Shown here in pieces: positions 30,279-37,969 of a stretch of 64,000 nt of DNA (positions are counted from its first letter, which is position 1; every line of letters begins with the position of its first letter). Position numbers and translations under genes: made by a program. Location: contig NZ_AP012544.1 of assembly GCF_000829055.1 (NCBI RefSeq), forward strand, positions 2,604,001-2,668,000, in the 5' to 3' direction. The DNA is from Lacticaseibacillus casei DSM 20011 = JCM 1134 = ATCC 393. Lineage in GTDB: Bacteria; Bacillota; Bacilli; Lactobacillales; Lactobacillaceae. Below the pieces are notes generated by a model. It had not been told where the DNA came from. It saw only the letters and a program-made list of their open reading frames with translations, and did no database searches.

Positions 30279-30321
30279 TTTTGCGACCTTTCTGCTCGCA
30301 TATTCGAAAATCGAAGTGTAC
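30279..30321 (-). promoter_or_regulatory. Shared Rgg-locus operator-like block, copy 1
   Basis: On the minus strand the 43-bp block starts GTACACTTCGAT and contains TGCGAGCAGAAAGGTCGC at 30283-30300. It lies about 75 bp before the bacteriocin start. The same block, with about 30 of 43 identical bases and no gap, lies before the ABC operon of the second Rgg locus (46570-46612). GCGA...TCGC forms a short inverted repeat. It is likely a binding site for the paralogous Rgg proteins (inference). Confidence 0.6.
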
Positions 30322-30502
30322 ATTTAAGAAAACGAACAGAGCTCCGCAAAAATGGGGTCGTGCTTTTAATTCACTTCAACCACAGTCATGATGAGCTACC
30401 CTTTTGAAGACTCCAGATATACTAACGTCATCACCATAAAGCTGTTTAGAGCTATCCCTCCTCCCGTTTATGCAGAAATCATATGACGCCCCTTTAAAAA
30501 AA

Positions 30503-30552
30503 CAATTTTTTTGACACTTTGATTGCATATATGAAATTTTGGAAGGGTGAAC
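30503..30552 (+). promoter_or_regulatory. Conserved upstream region of rgg copy 1
   Basis: CAATTTTTTTG, then TTGCATATATGAAA and a GGGTGAA ribosome site, are shared at the same spacing with rgg copy 2 (46438-46487). A TTGACA is present in this copy. The rest of 30322-30502 shows no gene. Confidence 0.5.
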
Positions 30553-30556
30553 CCCC

Positions 30557-31423
30557 GTGACATATACATTCTCGAATTTCGGATTTTTACTCGCGGCTAT
30601 GCGTAAGCGGCGACGACTAAGAATGACAGACATTGCGGACAATACAAGTTTGAGTACAATCTCAAGATTTGAACGAGGCAACCAGAATATTTCTCTGAGC
30701 CTTGCAAGAGAATTGTTTGAACGTGTACACGCCTCACTGCCTGAAACCGCCGCTCTTGTGGATAACTCAACCCCAGTTTCTGACATGTGGCGGAGATTGA
30801 ATGAGGCTGCACTCACCGAAGACGTACTTATGCTTGAAAAAGAAATCACAGCGTTCGAAACAATGCATGACACGGTCAGTTCAATGATTGTCATCGTTCT
30901 CAAAACTTATCGAAGTATGTTCAATCATGAAGATCTGGATTGGGGTCATTCGATTTCCCCTGTTATTCGATATCTGCTCGGCAATGGTCGCTGGTTCCTG
31001 TTCGAATTCCAACTATTTGCTGCTTCAATTTATTTGGCCAGCCCTAAAGACAGCAAGCGCTGTTTGATTAGAGCTATTCATGAAATTGGATACACTAATT
31101 CCAATATCTTTCAAGAGCCATTTACCACTGGTCTGTTTTATGCAGCAGTATCGGCAATTGAAAAAAGTGACTTATCCTCTGCTAACGTTTTGCTAGGCAA
31201 CTTACGCGGCCTTGCTCCCACAACAGACACAATTTTTCTTAAGTATCGCATCAGAATGGTTGAAGCAGCATTGAGGTACTCGCTTCGTGACGATCCTCGT
31301 GAATACAGAAATATTGTGGATATGCTTACATTTCTGCACACAATTGGCGCTGATAATTACTGCGAGGCCGACCAGCGTTGGTTAAAAAGAATGGGCATTG
31401 AGATTGACTTGAATCTTGATTAG
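30557..31423 (+). CDS. Rgg/GadR/MutR-family regulator, copy 1
   Basis: 288 residues starting at GTG after GGAAGGGTGA. The N-terminal XRE-type helix-turn-helix (LLAAMRKRRRLRMTDIADNTSLSTISRFERG, about 10-40) is followed by an alpha-helical repeat domain of the Rgg type, which usually binds a short peptide pheromone. The copy at 45568-46434 has the same length and is very similar throughout. It is divergent from the bacteriocin operon, its presumed target. No obvious short hydrophobic pheromone gene was seen next to it. Confidence 0.85.
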   Translation: MTYTFSNFGFLLAAMRKRRRLRMTDIADNTSLSTISRFERGNQNISLSLARELFERVHASLPETAALVDNSTPVSDMWRRLNEAALTEDVLMLEKEITAFETMHDTVSSMIVIVLKTYRSMFNHEDLDWGHSISPVIRYLLGNGRWFLFEFQLFAASIYLASPKDSKRCLIRAIHEIGYTNSNIFQEPFTTGLFYAAVSAIEKSDLSSANVLLGNLRGLAPTTDTIFLKYRIRMVEAALRYSLRDDPREYRNIVDMLTFLHTIGADNYCEADQRWLKRMGIEIDLNLD

Positions 31424-31528
31424 ATAACCCGCAAAAATTCTTTGAACGCTCGAATGAATAATAATTATTTGCATTTAAGAGCATATAAAAGTTAAAAGCG
31501 TTGTGAATAGACTCGTAAAAATGGCCAT

Positions 31529-31972
31529 TTACCCATTTACCTCCGCTAATTTTCTCGCCATCACATTCTTCAGTTGCTCTAGCGCCGTCATCACGACATC
31601 CGCATTCTCACCCAAAGCTTCCCGCAAAAAAGCATCATTCTGTTGAAAGTACGCACGAATATGCGCCGCATCATGTTGCGCCTTAGGGGTTAGCTGAATC
31701 GCTTTATACCGGGCGTCCTCTTTTGATGGCGTTCGAACAATCAGCGCTTTACGTTCCATAAGCTGTAACAGTGCCGTGGCCGATGACTTTTGAATATTGA
31801 ATTCCCGCTCAACATCGGTTTGGTAAAGACTGCGGTGCGAATCGTTGCGTGCCAAAAAATCGATGATGCTCATCTGTACCTGCGTCAATCCCATTTGCTT
31901 GGCCTCGCGATCTGCATATCGTTGCAGATCGTTATTCAGTTTCTTGACCAAGATACCTATCGAATCAGTCAT
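31529..31972 (-). CDS. MarR-family transcriptional regulator
   Basis: 147 residues with the MarR winged helix (YQTDVEREFNIQKSSATALLQLMERKALIVRTPSKEDARYKAIQLT, about 55-105), including the conserved D-x-R wing. The start at 31972 follows GGAGG by 6-7 nt. It is divergent from an MFS drug exporter, with a perfect palindrome between them, so it probably represses both and responds to an antimicrobial ligand. Confidence 0.88.
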   Translation of the reverse strand: MTDSIGILVKKLNNDLQRYADREAKQMGLTQVQMSIIDFLARNDSHRSLYQTDVEREFNIQKSSATALLQLMERKALIVRTPSKEDARYKAIQLTPKAQHDAAHIRAYFQQNDAFLREALGENADVVMTALEQLKNVMARKLAEVNG

Positions 31973-32063
31973 TATATCCTCCATTATCTGAATTACTGCT
32001 GGTCCAAAACCAGCCATCTGCTTAAATAACTTGCTTTCAGAAAAATAAGTCGCTATAGTAGCA

Positions 32064-32085
32064 TATAGTTCTATATAGAACTATA
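32064..32085. promoter_or_regulatory. Perfect 22-bp palindrome, MarR operator candidate
   Basis: TATAGTTC, TATATA, GAACTATA reads the same on both strands. It lies 16 bp before the exporter start and near its ribosome site, in the marR/MFS intergenic region. Confidence 0.75.
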
Positions 32086-32101
32086 CACAACGGAGGTTTT
32101 T

Positions 32102-33496
32102 ATGACAAGAAAAGTATCAGCTAAATTGTATCTCTCGATTCTCGCCACTGGCCTCATGGCGTTTTGCGGTGTCCTCATCGAAACCGCCATGAATGTCACC
32201 TTCCCGACTTTAATGAAACAATTTCAGGTCAATACAGGCACGATTCAATGGCTAACCACTGGGTATTTGTTAGTCGTGTCAATCATCGTCCCTATTTCCG
32301 GATTCTTAAAACGCCGCTTCACCACCATGCAGCTTTTCTTAACCGCAACGGCTTTTTTCATCCTCGGCTTAGCCATTTGTAGTGTTGCAAATGATTTTGC
32401 GCTTTTACTGATTGGTCGGCTGATTCAAGGCTGCGGCACCGGGATTGCCTTACCTCTAATGTTCAATATTATTCTGGAACAGGCACCGCTGGATAAAATC
32501 GGGTTTTTGATGGGTATTGGCACGTTGGTAACGGCTATTGCGCCAGCACTCGGGCCGACTTATGGCGGGGTTTTGGTGGATCTAAATTGGCATCTCATCT
32601 TTATTTTCCTGTTAGTCGTCATGGTGATTGCCTTGTTTCTCGGGCTGTTTTCGATTACGCAAGTCACCAAGCCCGTACACGTTCATCTAGACGTTATCGC
32701 ATGGCTCTTGATCGCGATCTTTTTTGCTGGCGCCATTTTAGGCCTTAATCGCATCGAAAACGCGCCCGGCCAAGCTGCAATTTACGGTGTGGTTGCCATC
32801 TTGGGGCTCGTTGGCTATGCATGGCGGTCACTGCATGTCAAAGAGCCTTTAATCAATCTGCGTTTGTTGAAAAACTGGTCATTTGACTGGCATGTTGTCA
32901 CCTTCCTTATCATTCAGATCATTAACGTCGGCTTTGCCTTTGTCTTGCCGAACTATCTGCAACTCGTCAACCATACGAGTTCATTTACGGCAGGCTTGCT
33001 ACTGCTACCCGGTGCGGCATTAGGCGCTTGCATGGCACCGATGAGCGGCAATTTGTATGACAATCTAGGCCCCGGCAAGCCGATTTTTATTGGCTTAGCC
33101 TTACAACTGGTCGGTATTCTGTTGTTACTGGCCACCGCCTTAACCGCAACGCCGGTCATCTTGATGTTAGGTTATGCAGCGGTAATGCTAGGCACTGGCT
33201 TTGCCATGGGGAACATCATGACAAGCGGCCAAGCCCAGCTAACCCAAACGGAAACAACCGATGGCAATGCAATTTTCAATACCATGCAGCAATTTGCCGG
33301 TGCCTTGGGAACCGCGTGTGTATCTTTGATTGTTGCCTTGGCGCAAGTGCCTAAGACCACGGCACACACAACTGCGGTTGGAGCGTTACACGCCTTTTGG
33401 TTCTTATTAATCCTGGCGATCATCGGTGATCTTGCGATTGCGATCGGCTTAAAAACCAGACATGCCCAAAACCAGGCCGCAAGTCACGATGCTTAA
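32102..33496 (+). CDS. MFS multidrug exporter, DHA2 (14-segment) type
   Basis: 464 residues, strongly hydrophobic, about 14 membrane segments. It shows motif C-like GxxxGPxxGG as APALGPTYGGVL (segment 5), IGRLIQGCGTG (motif B-like) and an IETAMNVTFPTLMKQF motif D1-like first segment. These features mark DHA2-family drug:H+ antiporters (LmrB/EmrB/QacA type). The substrate is unknown. CGGAGG lies upstream of the ATG. Divergent MarR control is likely. Confidence 0.85.
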   Translation: MTRKVSAKLYLSILATGLMAFCGVLIETAMNVTFPTLMKQFQVNTGTIQWLTTGYLLVVSIIVPISGFLKRRFTTMQLFLTATAFFILGLAICSVANDFALLLIGRLIQGCGTGIALPLMFNIILEQAPLDKIGFLMGIGTLVTAIAPALGPTYGGVLVDLNWHLIFIFLLVVMVIALFLGLFSITQVTKPVHVHLDVIAWLLIAIFFAGAILGLNRIENAPGQAAIYGVVAILGLVGYAWRSLHVKEPLINLRLLKNWSFDWHVVTFLIIQIINVGFAFVLPNYLQLVNHTSSFTAGLLLLPGAALGACMAPMSGNLYDNLGPGKPIFIGLALQLVGILLLLATALTATPVILMLGYAAVMLGTGFAMGNIMTSGQAQLTQTETTDGNAIFNTMQQFAGALGTACVSLIVALAQVPKTTAHTTAVGALHAFWFLLILAIIGDLAIAIGLKTRHAQNQAASHDA

Positions 33497-33523
33497 TCGT
33501 CATATCGGCTAATCTCGAAACCT

Positions 33524-33592
33524 AAAAAGGCTGAGATGAAAAGTCTCCCTGTTGAAACTGAACAGGTGTGACTTTTTATCTCAGCTTTTTCT
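33524..33592. terminator. Long bidirectional terminator between MFS exporter and catalase
   Basis: AAAAAGGCTGAGATGAAAAGTC pairs with GACTTTTTATCTCAGCTTTTT, with inner CCTGTT / AACAGG, ending in a T-rich tail on the plus strand. Confidence 0.8.
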
Positions 33593-33634
33593 TTTGCTAT
33601 CATTTGCTGATGCTTAGTTGCACAAATGCCGGCT

Positions 33635-35095
33635 TTAAGCTTCTGTTTTACCCGCCTTCACATCTTCCATCCGCAGCCCGAGTTGTTCGGCAATGCGACT
33701 GCCGTATTCAGGGTCGGCTTGGTAAAAATTATGCGCGGCCAGGATGCGGACTTCCAGACTGGTCACTTGCTTGAGGTTGGTGACAATCGTGGTGACTAGG
33801 CGGGTGCGCTCGTCTTCACTCATGAACCGATAAAGGCGGCCGGCTGCTGAGAAGTTATCCTCGTCGTAAGGCTTATAGTTGCCGATGTTGCCATTGACAG
33901 CATCTTGATGGATTCGGGCGCTGTGGTCTTCTTCAGGACCGCCGTGTGCATTAGGCTCGTAGTTAACCGACCGATCCTGCTTGGCAGCCATGAAACCATC
34001 ACGCGCATAATTGTGCACCGGGTTCAACGGCCGATTGACCGGCAACTGCTCGTAATTGGCCCCGAGTCGATAGCGCTCCGCATCCTTGTAACCAAAGAGC
34101 CGTCCTTGCAGCAGCTTATCCGGAGATGCTTCAATCCCCGGAACAAAGTTAGCTGGCGAAAAGGCCGCTTCTTCGACATCAGTAAAATAGTTTTCCGGAT
34201 TTTCATTCAGGGTAAATTCGCCAACTTCAATCAGCGGATAATCGTGGTGAGAAACCACTTTGGTGACATCGAAAATGTCGTACTTATAATCCAATCCCTC
34301 CTGATACGGCAAAATCTGGACATAGACTGTCCACTTTGGGAAGTTCCCTGTTTCAATGGCACTAAACAAGTCATTTTGCAGATAATCAGTATCGGTCCCG
34401 GCTATTTTGACAGCTACTTCATCCGTCATATTCTGGACGCCTTGTTGGCTGATGAAGTGATACTTAACCCAGTAAGCCTCGCCTTGTGCGTTGACCCACT
34501 TAAAGGTGTGACTGCCATAACCGTTCATGGTGCGATAGCTCGCGGGATTGCCACGGTCGCCCATCAGATAAGTCACTTGATGGGTGCTTTCCGGTGAATG
34601 CGCCCAGAAATCCCACTGCATGTTGTTATCGCGCCGATGCGTGCGCGGATCCCGCTTTTGCGAATGAATAAAATCAGGAAACTTCAACGGATCATTGACG
34701 AAAAAGACCGGCGTGTTGTTGCCGACGATGTCATAATTACCGGCTTGCGTGTAAAACTTCAGCGCAAACCCGCGAACATCGCGAATCGTGTCGGGATACC
34801 CGCTTTCACCAGCAACCTGCGAGAACCGCAATAAAATCGGCGTTTCTTTGCCAACGCCATTAAACAGATCCGCCTTTGTGTACGCCTTCATGTCATGCGT
34901 CAACTTGAACACACCTTTGGCACCTGCGCCTTTCGCATGCACAACACGTTCCGGAATACGTTCCCGGTTAAAATGTGCCAATTTCTCCAGCAATTGATAA
35001 TCCTGCAACAACACCGGCCCACGTTCGCCAGCGGTCAAACTATGATTATTATCCGCCCACGCCTGACCTTCGCCTGTGGTTAGTTTATCTGTCAT
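33635..35095 (-). CDS. katA: Heme catalase, small-subunit clade
   Basis: 486 residues. The distal histidine lies in RVVHAKGAGAKGVF, the distal asparagine in GNNTPVFFVND, and the proximal heme tyrosine in RLFGYKDAERYRLG. Length matches monofunctional small-subunit catalases. It degrades hydrogen peroxide in the cytosol and depends on heme, which lactobacilli must take up. The start at 35095 has GGAGGG upstream; a longer frame would run through a palindromic repeat. A Fur/PerR-like site lies about 210 bp upstream. Confidence 0.93.
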   Translation of the reverse strand: MTDKLTTGEGQAWADNNHSLTAGERGPVLLQDYQLLEKLAHFNRERIPERVVHAKGAGAKGVFKLTHDMKAYTKADLFNGVGKETPILLRFSQVAGESGYPDTIRDVRGFALKFYTQAGNYDIVGNNTPVFFVNDPLKFPDFIHSQKRDPRTHRRDNNMQWDFWAHSPESTHQVTYLMGDRGNPASYRTMNGYGSHTFKWVNAQGEAYWVKYHFISQQGVQNMTDEVAVKIAGTDTDYLQNDLFSAIETGNFPKWTVYVQILPYQEGLDYKYDIFDVTKVVSHHDYPLIEVGEFTLNENPENYFTDVEEAAFSPANFVPGIEASPDKLLQGRLFGYKDAERYRLGANYEQLPVNRPLNPVHNYARDGFMAAKQDRSVNYEPNAHGGPEEDHSARIHQDAVNGNIGNYKPYDEDNFSAAGRLYRFMSEDERTRLVTTIVTNLKQVTSLEVRILAAHNFYQADPEYGSRIAEQLGLRMEDVKAGKTEA

Positions 35096-35109
35096 TAAAA
35101 ATCCCTCCT

Positions 35110-35262
35110 GAGCGTGAACCGGCGCGGTTAGAAGTCGAAGTGTAAGTGGCCTTGAGCGTGATGGCCCGGTCTTGGCCATTGCGATCAAGGTCCTTACACG
35201 CAGACTTCTGCGCCGGTGAACGCGTTAATGTGTGAGCGTGAACCGGCGCGGTTAGAAACCGG
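35110..35262. repeat. Palindromic intergenic repeat family A, full copy plus partial copy, upstream of catalase
   Basis: 35110-35226 carries the same outer arms (GAACCGGCGC..AGAAGTC / GACTTCTGCGCCGG) and TGTAAGTGGCC / GGTCCTTACA edges as 6931-7050. The inner stem is different in sequence but still paired (TTGA...ATGGCC / GGCCAT...TCAA). 35232-35262 restarts the left edge (GAGCGTGAACCGGCGCGG). It ends at the ribosome site of katA, so the katA leader would contain this hairpin. Confidence 0.76.
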
Positions 35263-35304
35263 CTAGACGCTATTATTCAGTTATTAGATTGTGCACAACC
35301 ATTG

Positions 35305-35318
35305 TTATTCAATGATAA
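35305..35318. promoter_or_regulatory. Fur/PerR-like site upstream of katA
   Basis: TTATTCAATGATAA has TTAT/ATAA arms and resembles the PerR consensus TTATAAT-N-ATTATAA, with an ATTATTCAA direct repeat beside it. The assignment is weak and by pattern only. Confidence 0.3.
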
Positions 35319-35365
35319 GGATTATTCAAGCAATCGGCTCGCATGGCAGGTATTTTAACGCGCCT

Positions 35366-36121
35366 TTAAACCAACACCTCAACGCCCGCTTTTTCCAAAC
35401 TCGTCGCCAGTGGTTGATCCGGTCGTGCGTCCGAGACGACGGCTTCCAGCTCATCTTCATGGCACAGGCGGTAATAACTTTTCACATTGTATTTTGAGTG
35501 ATCGCACAGCAGGATCGTTTTTTCCGCATGTTGCATCATGGCACGCTTAACGCTGGACTGCTCCTGACTGGACATGAAGACGCCATCGTTGGTTAAGCCG
35601 ACACAGGACATAAAGAACAGGTTCGCCCGAAAATTATTGAGAAACCCGATTGCATCATCCCCGATAATCGAACCCGCGCCGTTGCGCAATCGGCCACCAG
35701 TGACAAAGGTCTTGATGCTCGGCAACCCATCAAGTTCAACCGCAATCCGCAACCCATTGGTAATCACGATGACATGGTTCAGCTTAGCAAGGAATGGTGC
35801 CAGAAAAGACGCCGTTGAACTTGAATCAATGAAAATAGCCTGATTATCCCCGAGAAACACGCTCGCCGTGGCGGCAATTTGATGCTTCTCCGGCGCCCGC
35901 TCCTGGCCTCGGAACAGATACGGCAATTCCAGATTGTCTGCTTTCACCAATTCAACATAACCAAAACTGCGATGCACCTTATCCAATCGCTCTAAAGTCA
36001 TTAAATCCCGGCGTAATGTGGAATTGCTGACAAATAAGGTTTTCTCCAAATCAGTCGTGCTGACCACTTTTTTATGCTCTAGAATCGTCATGATCCGATT
36101 GAGTCTTTCATTTTTAAACAC
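35366..36121 (-). CDS. DeoR-family regulator, probable repressor of the fucose genes
   Basis: 251 residues. An N-terminal DeoR helix-turn-helix (VSTTDLEKTLFVSNSTLRRDLMTLERLDKVHRSFGYV, about 20-56) and C-terminal DeoRC sugar-phosphate sensor (FIDSSSTASFLAPFL; TNGL; GGRLRNGAGSIIG; LLCDHSKY) are present. It is divergent from the class II aldolase gene and near the other fuc genes, so it probably senses a fuculose phosphate. A DeoR-type gene named fcsR has this role in L. rhamnosus; equivalence is inferred from context. Confidence 0.82.
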   Translation of the reverse strand: MFKNERLNRIMTILEHKKVVSTTDLEKTLFVSNSTLRRDLMTLERLDKVHRSFGYVELVKADNLELPYLFRGQERAPEKHQIAATASVFLGDNQAIFIDSSSTASFLAPFLAKLNHVIVITNGLRIAVELDGLPSIKTFVTGGRLRNGAGSIIGDDAIGFLNNFRANLFFMSCVGLTNDGVFMSSQEQSSVKRAMMQHAEKTILLCDHSKYNVKSYYRLCHEDELEAVVSDARPDQPLATSLEKAGVEVLV

Positions 36122-36163
36122 AATATCGTCCCCCTATTCACCCTTAATCAGTTTAAAGGGCCG

Positions 36164-36177
36164 AGAAAGCGGTTGCA
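36164..36177 (+). promoter_or_regulatory. cre site between the DeoR gene and the aldolase gene
   Basis: AGAAAGCGGTTGCA matches TGWAANCGNTNWCA except for the first base and one weak position. CcpA control of both divergent genes is likely. Confidence 0.55.
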
Positions 36178-36316
36178 AGAAATGACGCTTTGTGGCGAAT
36201 TATGAAGCTTCTTCGACGCGTTTCCCGCGCTTTAGCCAGAATGTTCGCCAAGTGCCACTACGACAGCGTTTTCAACTATAATGACGGTAATCAATCATGG
36301 AAGGAAGTTATTCAAA

Positions 36317-37117
36317 ATGGAAATGATGTTTCAGGCGGAACGTGACGATCTTGCCCATACAGTCAAAGTCATGTTCGATCGCAAAGATACCAACGTCGCA
36401 GGCGGCAACATGTCGGTCAAGGTTTTTGACGAACAGGAACATCCCTACATCCTCATGACCCCGACGTTTATGTCCGAAACCTACTACTCCGAACTACATC
36501 CGGCGCAGATTCTGGTCATCGATGCCGAGACCGGACAAAAAATCGATGGTGTCGGCGACGTGACGCGCGAAGTCAACATGCACGAGAAAGCCTACAACGC
36601 ACATCCGGGCATTCGTTGCGTCTATCACTCGCACGCAGAAGAGTCCATGTTCTGGGCCACTGCCGGACTTGATATGCCCAACGTCACCGAAGCCACCCGC
36701 GAGCTAGGCCGCATCCGCGTGCTGCCATTTGCCCCGGCAACGTCCATGGAACTCGCCAACACCGTCTACACGGCTTTAAAAGAAATCGGCGACAAGGCAA
36801 TGGAAAATGTCTTCCTATTAGACAGCCACGGCATCCTCATCACCAGCACCGACCTTCACATTGCGGCGCGCATCATGGAAACCTTGGAATGGAACGCCCG
36901 CATCGCCTATCAGCAAGCCATCTTCATCAAATTGGGCTTACTCGACGACTACCACTCATGCGGCCAAAATTATCAAAAACCCTACAAAGAAGTCCCACCC
37001 ATCGCCGTCCCCGGCATCCCAATCAAAGCCAAGCAAGTTCCACTACCCAAAAATCCCCAACGCCCAGCCAGCGAAATGCAGCCAGGCGAAGTCGCACCAA
37101 CCAGCACCGTCAAATAG
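36317..37117 (+). CDS. fucA: Class II aldolase/adducin-family protein, probable L-fuculose-phosphate aldolase
   Basis: 266 residues with the class II aldolase fold: GGNMSVKV near 31, zinc-binding histidines in YHSHAEES (about 105) and a third in LLDSHGIL. It would split L-fuculose 1-phosphate into lactaldehyde and dihydroxyacetone phosphate. It is longer than E. coli FucA (215), with a proline-rich C-terminal tail (about 225-266). The start at 36317 is supported by GGAAGGAAG upstream; ATG 36323 is possible. It is transcribed away from the other fuc genes. Confidence 0.8.
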   Translation: MEMMFQAERDDLAHTVKVMFDRKDTNVAGGNMSVKVFDEQEHPYILMTPTFMSETYYSELHPAQILVIDAETGQKIDGVGDVTREVNMHEKAYNAHPGIRCVYHSHAEESMFWATAGLDMPNVTEATRELGRIRVLPFAPATSMELANTVYTALKEIGDKAMENVFLLDSHGILITSTDLHIAARIMETLEWNARIAYQQAIFIKLGLLDDYHSCGQNYQKPYKEVPPIAVPGIPIKAKQVPLPKNPQRPASEMQPGEVAPTSTVK

Positions 37118-37137
37118 GATATGATTCAGATCCACGG

Positions 37138-37188
37138 TCGCTTTATCCCGGTTGTGTCAAAAGACAACTAGGATGAAGCGGCTTTTTT
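37138..37188 (+). terminator. Terminator after fucA
   Basis: GTCGCTTTATCC..GGTTGT pairs imperfectly with ACAACTAGGATGAAGCGGC, followed by TTTTTT. Confidence 0.75.
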
Positions 37189-37230
37189 AATTCAGCGGTG
37201 ACAACTCAATAATGCCAAGCCGTAAAAAGA

Positions 37231-37264
37231 CCGAACACTCCCAGTTGGAAATGTTCGGCTATTT
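37231..37264. terminator. Second hairpin with T-tracts on both sides
   Basis: CCGAACA (37231-37237) pairs with TGTTCGG (37252-37258). CTATTTTT follows on the plus strand and TCTTTTT on the minus strand. Confidence 0.6.
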
Positions 37265-37316
37265 TTGGTTATCAAAAGTTTCATTTAATAATTCAATATG
37301 CTGGAAAGGCCTACCA

Positions 37317-37485
37317 GTGCCAAGGCGTAGCGATCGGAGGCCAGAGGAAGCTCAGCTGTGGAAACAACACAGCGACGTTTTTTGTCGCTGATGTTGTTAG
37401 GCGACTTTGAGACAGCGATTTTCTGGCTCAAAGCGCCGTCACAGCGTTCCAGCCCCCTCTGGCCGGAGATCGCGAAGTTTGGCAC
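37317..37485. repeat. Palindromic intergenic repeat family B, copy 1
   Basis: 169 bp. The ends GTGCCAAGGCG...GATCGGAGG and CCGGAGATCGCGAAGTTTGGCAC are inverted, with an inner GAGCC..AGAAAATCGCTGTCTCAAAG region and a short CAGCGAC / GTCGCTG hairpin in the middle. The ends match 57088-57266. No gene is seen between 37189 and 37519. Confidence 0.65.
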
Positions 37486-37519
37486 GACAACCAATCCACA
37501 GCCTACACTTTTAGTCTCA

Positions 37520-37957
37520 CTATGCAATGACACCCTTTTTCAAAATCAAATTCCCGTACAGCGCCTGCTCACCAGTTTGCACAATGGCAAAGCACTGCTT
37601 GGAATGATCGTAAAAATCAAACCGCTCCAGCGACTTCAGGTGAAAGCCCGGAAACGCCTTGGCGAGCTCGGCGCGATAGTCGTGCCAGACCGGCGGCTCA
37701 CCTTCCGGGACGTTCTTGTCACCCGGCACAACCGCTTGCACCACCGCCTGATAATCCGCGTACGGATCCAGCGGCATCAGCGTCAGAATGCCTTGCAACA
37801 ACGTCGGAATCGTCAGCCCATCAGCCCGAATCACCCGCGCATTATTCGTTCGCGCCGGATAATTAGCATCCGCCAACAAAATCTCGTCGCCATGCCCCAT
37901 CTCCATCAGCGCCTCAACCAGCGCCGGTGACAACTGTTTTGGAATATGCTTCAGCAT
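37520..37957 (-). CDS. fucU: L-fucose mutarotase (RbsD/FucU family)
   Basis: 145 residues, the FucU length. Family motifs: LVEALMEMGHGDEILLADANYPA (catalytic His in GHGDE), LLQGILTLMPLDPY, and YDHSKQCFAIVQTGEQALYGNLILKKG at the end. It interconverts alpha- and beta-L-fucose for the isomerase. It lies 12 nt downstream of the sugar porter gene. GAGGGTG precedes ATG 37957; GTG 37960 is the alternative. Confidence 0.9.
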   Translation of the reverse strand: MLKHIPKQLSPALVEALMEMGHGDEILLADANYPARTNNARVIRADGLTIPTLLQGILTLMPLDPYADYQAVVQAVVPGDKNVPEGEPPVWHDYRAELAKAFPGFHLKSLERFDFYDHSKQCFAIVQTGEQALYGNLILKKGVIA

Positions 37958-37969
37958 CACTTCACCCTC

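Noticed and set aside
30388..30486. A 32-codon frame (MMSYPFEDSRY...) between bacteriocin and rgg as a pheromone
   Set aside because: No ribosome site and no hydrophobic C-terminal signature of SHP peptides.
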